Program-made: the position numbers and the translations under genes
Assembly: GCF_000238075.1 (NCBI RefSeq)
Contig: NZ_JH414505.1
Location: 341,345-405,344 of the forward strand
DNA: 64,000 nucleotides
Direction: 5' to 3'
Source of the DNA: Oribacterium asaccharolyticum ACB7
GTDB lineage: Bacteria; Bacillota; Clostridia; Lachnospirales; Lachnospiraceae
Part shown: positions 62,623-64,000 of the stretch, in pieces
Numbering within the stretch: position 1 is the first letter of the stretch
Layout: each line of letters begins with the position of its first letter
Notes under the pieces: model-generated
Told to the model about the DNA's origin: nothing
Database searches by the model: none
The model's input: only the letters and a program-made list of their open reading frames with translations

Positions 62623-63165
62623 CTAATCTTTCTTGTTCAGCACGATGTGGAAAGAAGAATTCTTCTGTTCTTTCTTTCCCTTCTTCTCGCTCTTTTTTCC
62701 CTTCTTCTCTGCACTTTCGGAAAGTTCCGGAGAAAGCTTCGGAAGAATCCGCGCAAGCACACCGTTTACAAAGGAGCCGGAATCTGCACCGCCATACTTC
62801 TTTGCAATTTCCACCGCCTCATTCAGGACAACCTTCTTCGGAATTTCCTCTTGGAATTTCAGCTCATAAAGAGAAAGACGAAGCACCGTAAGATCGGTCT
62901 TACTCATTCTCTTTGTGGTCCAGCCTTCCGTATCCGCATTGATCATGCTGTCCAGTTCGGGAAGCCGCTCCAGAATCTTCAGCACCTCCGCCTCTAAATA
63001 CGCTTTTTCCTCATCGGGAAGACAATCAAAGGCAATGACATCCTCATCATCTTCCTCTTTCTCAAAGGAATAGTGACTGATTTGCTCTTCCTTCTCCTCC
63101 CCCTCATAAAAGAGGGTAGAAAATAAGAGCTTAAACTTATGACTTCTTTCTTCTCTCTTATTCAT
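62623..63165 (-). CDS. nusB: Transcription antitermination factor NusB
   Basis: 180 residues. The NusB helical core includes SHKFKLLFSTLFYE at the N-terminus, AYLEAEVLKILERLPELDSMINADTEGW, LTVLRLSLYELKFQEEIPKKVVLNEAVEIAKKYGGADSGSFVNGVLARI. A Lys/Glu-rich tail of ~25 residues (SEKKGKKSEKKGKKEQK) is unusual, and RNA binding by it is conceivable. NusB binds boxA RNA with S10 for rRNA antitermination. It overlaps the upstream Asp23 gene by 8 bp. Confidence 0.95.
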   Translation of the reverse strand: MNKREERSHKFKLLFSTLFYEGEEKEEQISHYSFEKEEDDEDVIAFDCLPDEEKAYLEAEVLKILERLPELDSMINADTEGWTTKRMSKTDLTVLRLSLYELKFQEEIPKKVVLNEAVEIAKKYGGADSGSFVNGVLARILPKLSPELSESAEKKGKKSEKKGKKEQKNSSFHIVLNKKD

Positions 63166-63535
63166 TCTCTTTATCTACCACTCCGGAAATCCTGATGTTG
63201 ACCTCGGAAACATTGAGTCCCGTCATATTGTTGATACTTGCGGAAACCTTATCCTGCACAAGGTCGGAAACCTTCGGGATAGCATAGCCGTATTCCATAT
63301 TGAGGCTTAAGTCCACCTTGACCTCTCCATCTCTTACCTGCACCTTCACGCCTCTTGCAAGGTCCTTGATACCGAGTTTGGAAATGAACTGTCCTGACCA
63401 GCCTCCGTCCATGGAATGCACGCCTTCCACCTCGGTTGCCGCAATCCCGGCAATAATGGCAAGCACCTCATTGGCAATCACCACATCCCCTAAACTTTTA
63501 TTTCCCTCTATTTGAATATTCTTCTCGTCTTCCAT
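63158..63535 (-). CDS. Asp23/Gls24 family envelope stress response protein
   Basis: 125 residues with the Asp23 pattern: GDVVIANEVLAIIAGIAATEVEGVHSM at the start, VKVDLSLNMEYGYAIPKVSDLVQDKVSASINNMTGLNVSEVNIRISGV at the end. Family members are abundant cytosolic or membrane-peripheral proteins linked to envelope stress. The gene upstream of nusB in Clostridia is commonly of this family. AGGAGGG precedes the ATG. It heads the nusB-xse-isp-dxs run. Confidence 0.95.
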   Translation of the reverse strand: MEDEKNIQIEGNKSLGDVVIANEVLAIIAGIAATEVEGVHSMDGGWSGQFISKLGIKDLARGVKVQVRDGEVKVDLSLNMEYGYAIPKVSDLVQDKVSASINNMTGLNVSEVNIRISGVVDKENE

Positions 63536-63695
63536 ATAAGCCCTCCTATCGTCTTTTACAATACTAAGCCTTGCAAAATTCTACCATAAAAAAAGAAAAG
63601 GGGAAAGAGATTTAAAGCTCCGCGATGGAGTAAACTTACTGTCAGTTAACGAGCTTCAAAAATACACCTTGATATAGGTCCTCAACTTTTCAATT

Positions 63696-63724
63696 ATCTT
63701 ATTATCATTTTTATGTCATGTCAA
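63696..63724 (-). promoter_or_regulatory. Promoter of the Asp23-nusB run
   Basis: On the minus strand a consensus TTGACA (63724-63719) and TAAGAT (63701-63696) are separated by 17 bp. A second possible extended -10 (TGGTAGAAT) lies nearer the gene around 63580. Confidence 0.65.
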
Positions 63725-63728
63725 AATT

Positions 63729-63983
63729 TTATAATAAACGGAGGTGGTTCCGTATGGAGAAAGTCTTCTTAACCGTTTCTCCCGGAATTGATGCATGGAG
63801 CCCATCTATATATTTCTTTGACGCATCATAGTGCTCTTTTAACACATCTCTAAGTCTTATTTCCTTTACACTTATCCCTTCTGTTCCGGTCGCTTCCAGC
63901 TTTCTTTCTTCTCGACCTATCCGCACCAACTGAAGAAGCTTCTCTCTTCCATAGTTTCTCTCATAACACCTTAGCTTACTCAT
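63729..63983 (-). CDS. Hypothetical small protein, doubtful
   Basis: 84 codons (MSKLRCYERNYGREKLLQLV...), basic and helical, no recognised family. AAGGGTG lies about eight bases before the ATG, which is the main reason to list it. Its end runs up to the promoter of the next operon. It could be a remnant of a larger gene outside the window. Confidence 0.35.
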   Translation of the reverse strand: MSKLRCYERNYGREKLLQLVRIGREERKLEATGTEGISVKEIRLRDVLKEHYDASKKYIDGLHASIPGETVKKTFSIRNHLRLL

Positions 63984-64000
63984 CTTGTCAGCACCCTTTT

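Overview
The window looks like a chromosomal segment of a low-to-mid GC Firmicute of the Lachnospiraceae type (Oribacterium-like is my best guess, by inference only). Pointers are a single ~1220-residue PurL, the rpmE / DUF1385 / prmC neighbourhood, the Asp23-nusB-xseA-xseB-ispA-dxs-tlyA order, Gly/Ser-linked choline-binding-type repeats and strong AGGAGG-type ribosome binding sites. Almost every real gene is on the minus strand. The exceptions are an SRP RNA near the left end and a few genes or remnants inside an inserted element.

Layout, left to right: a partial MBOAT acyltransferase and a tandem repeat; the SRP RNA; tatD, a TraX-type protein and metG; a small membrane protein and an Ala-rich helical protein; a secreted repeat protein; eno; prmC and DUF1385. 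From about 12.0 to 21.9 kb lies a degraded integrated element, sitting at the rpmE terminator between rpmE and DUF1385. It holds a recombinase tail, a relaxase with two nonsense codons, a membrane protein, and an intact AraC-controlled transport cassette (S component, EcfT, a giant ECF-ATPase/ABC-exporter fusion, and a second ABC exporter). Next come rpmE, guaB, a DUF4143-type ATPase and a glycoside hydrolase 3 group with a GtrA-like protein.

From 33.7 to 45.0 kb is a complete-looking purine run, purC-E-F-M-L-N-H-D, headed by a ykkC-class leader that I read as a PRPP riboswitch. Then follow an AT-rich island of two unknown genes, a second DUF4143 ATPase, a DAACS symporter with a cysteine desulfidase, a GDPD-type membrane protein that has lost its catalytic core, and a GntR regulator. 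A near-identical second copy of a DUF234-type ATPase cassette comes next. The right end holds tlyA, a three-gene DUF3990/DUF3791-like module, dxs (frameshifted), ispA, xseB, xseA, nusB and an Asp23 protein.

The most unusual signal is a dispersed family of long palindromic, apparently structured intergenic elements. Two full copies (25418-25615 and 57564-57847) share a core while their outer stems differ in sequence yet keep pairing, and several shorter relatives lie between other genes. The window also has four separate short intergenic tandem repeats and two duplicated nuclease-fold ATPase families.
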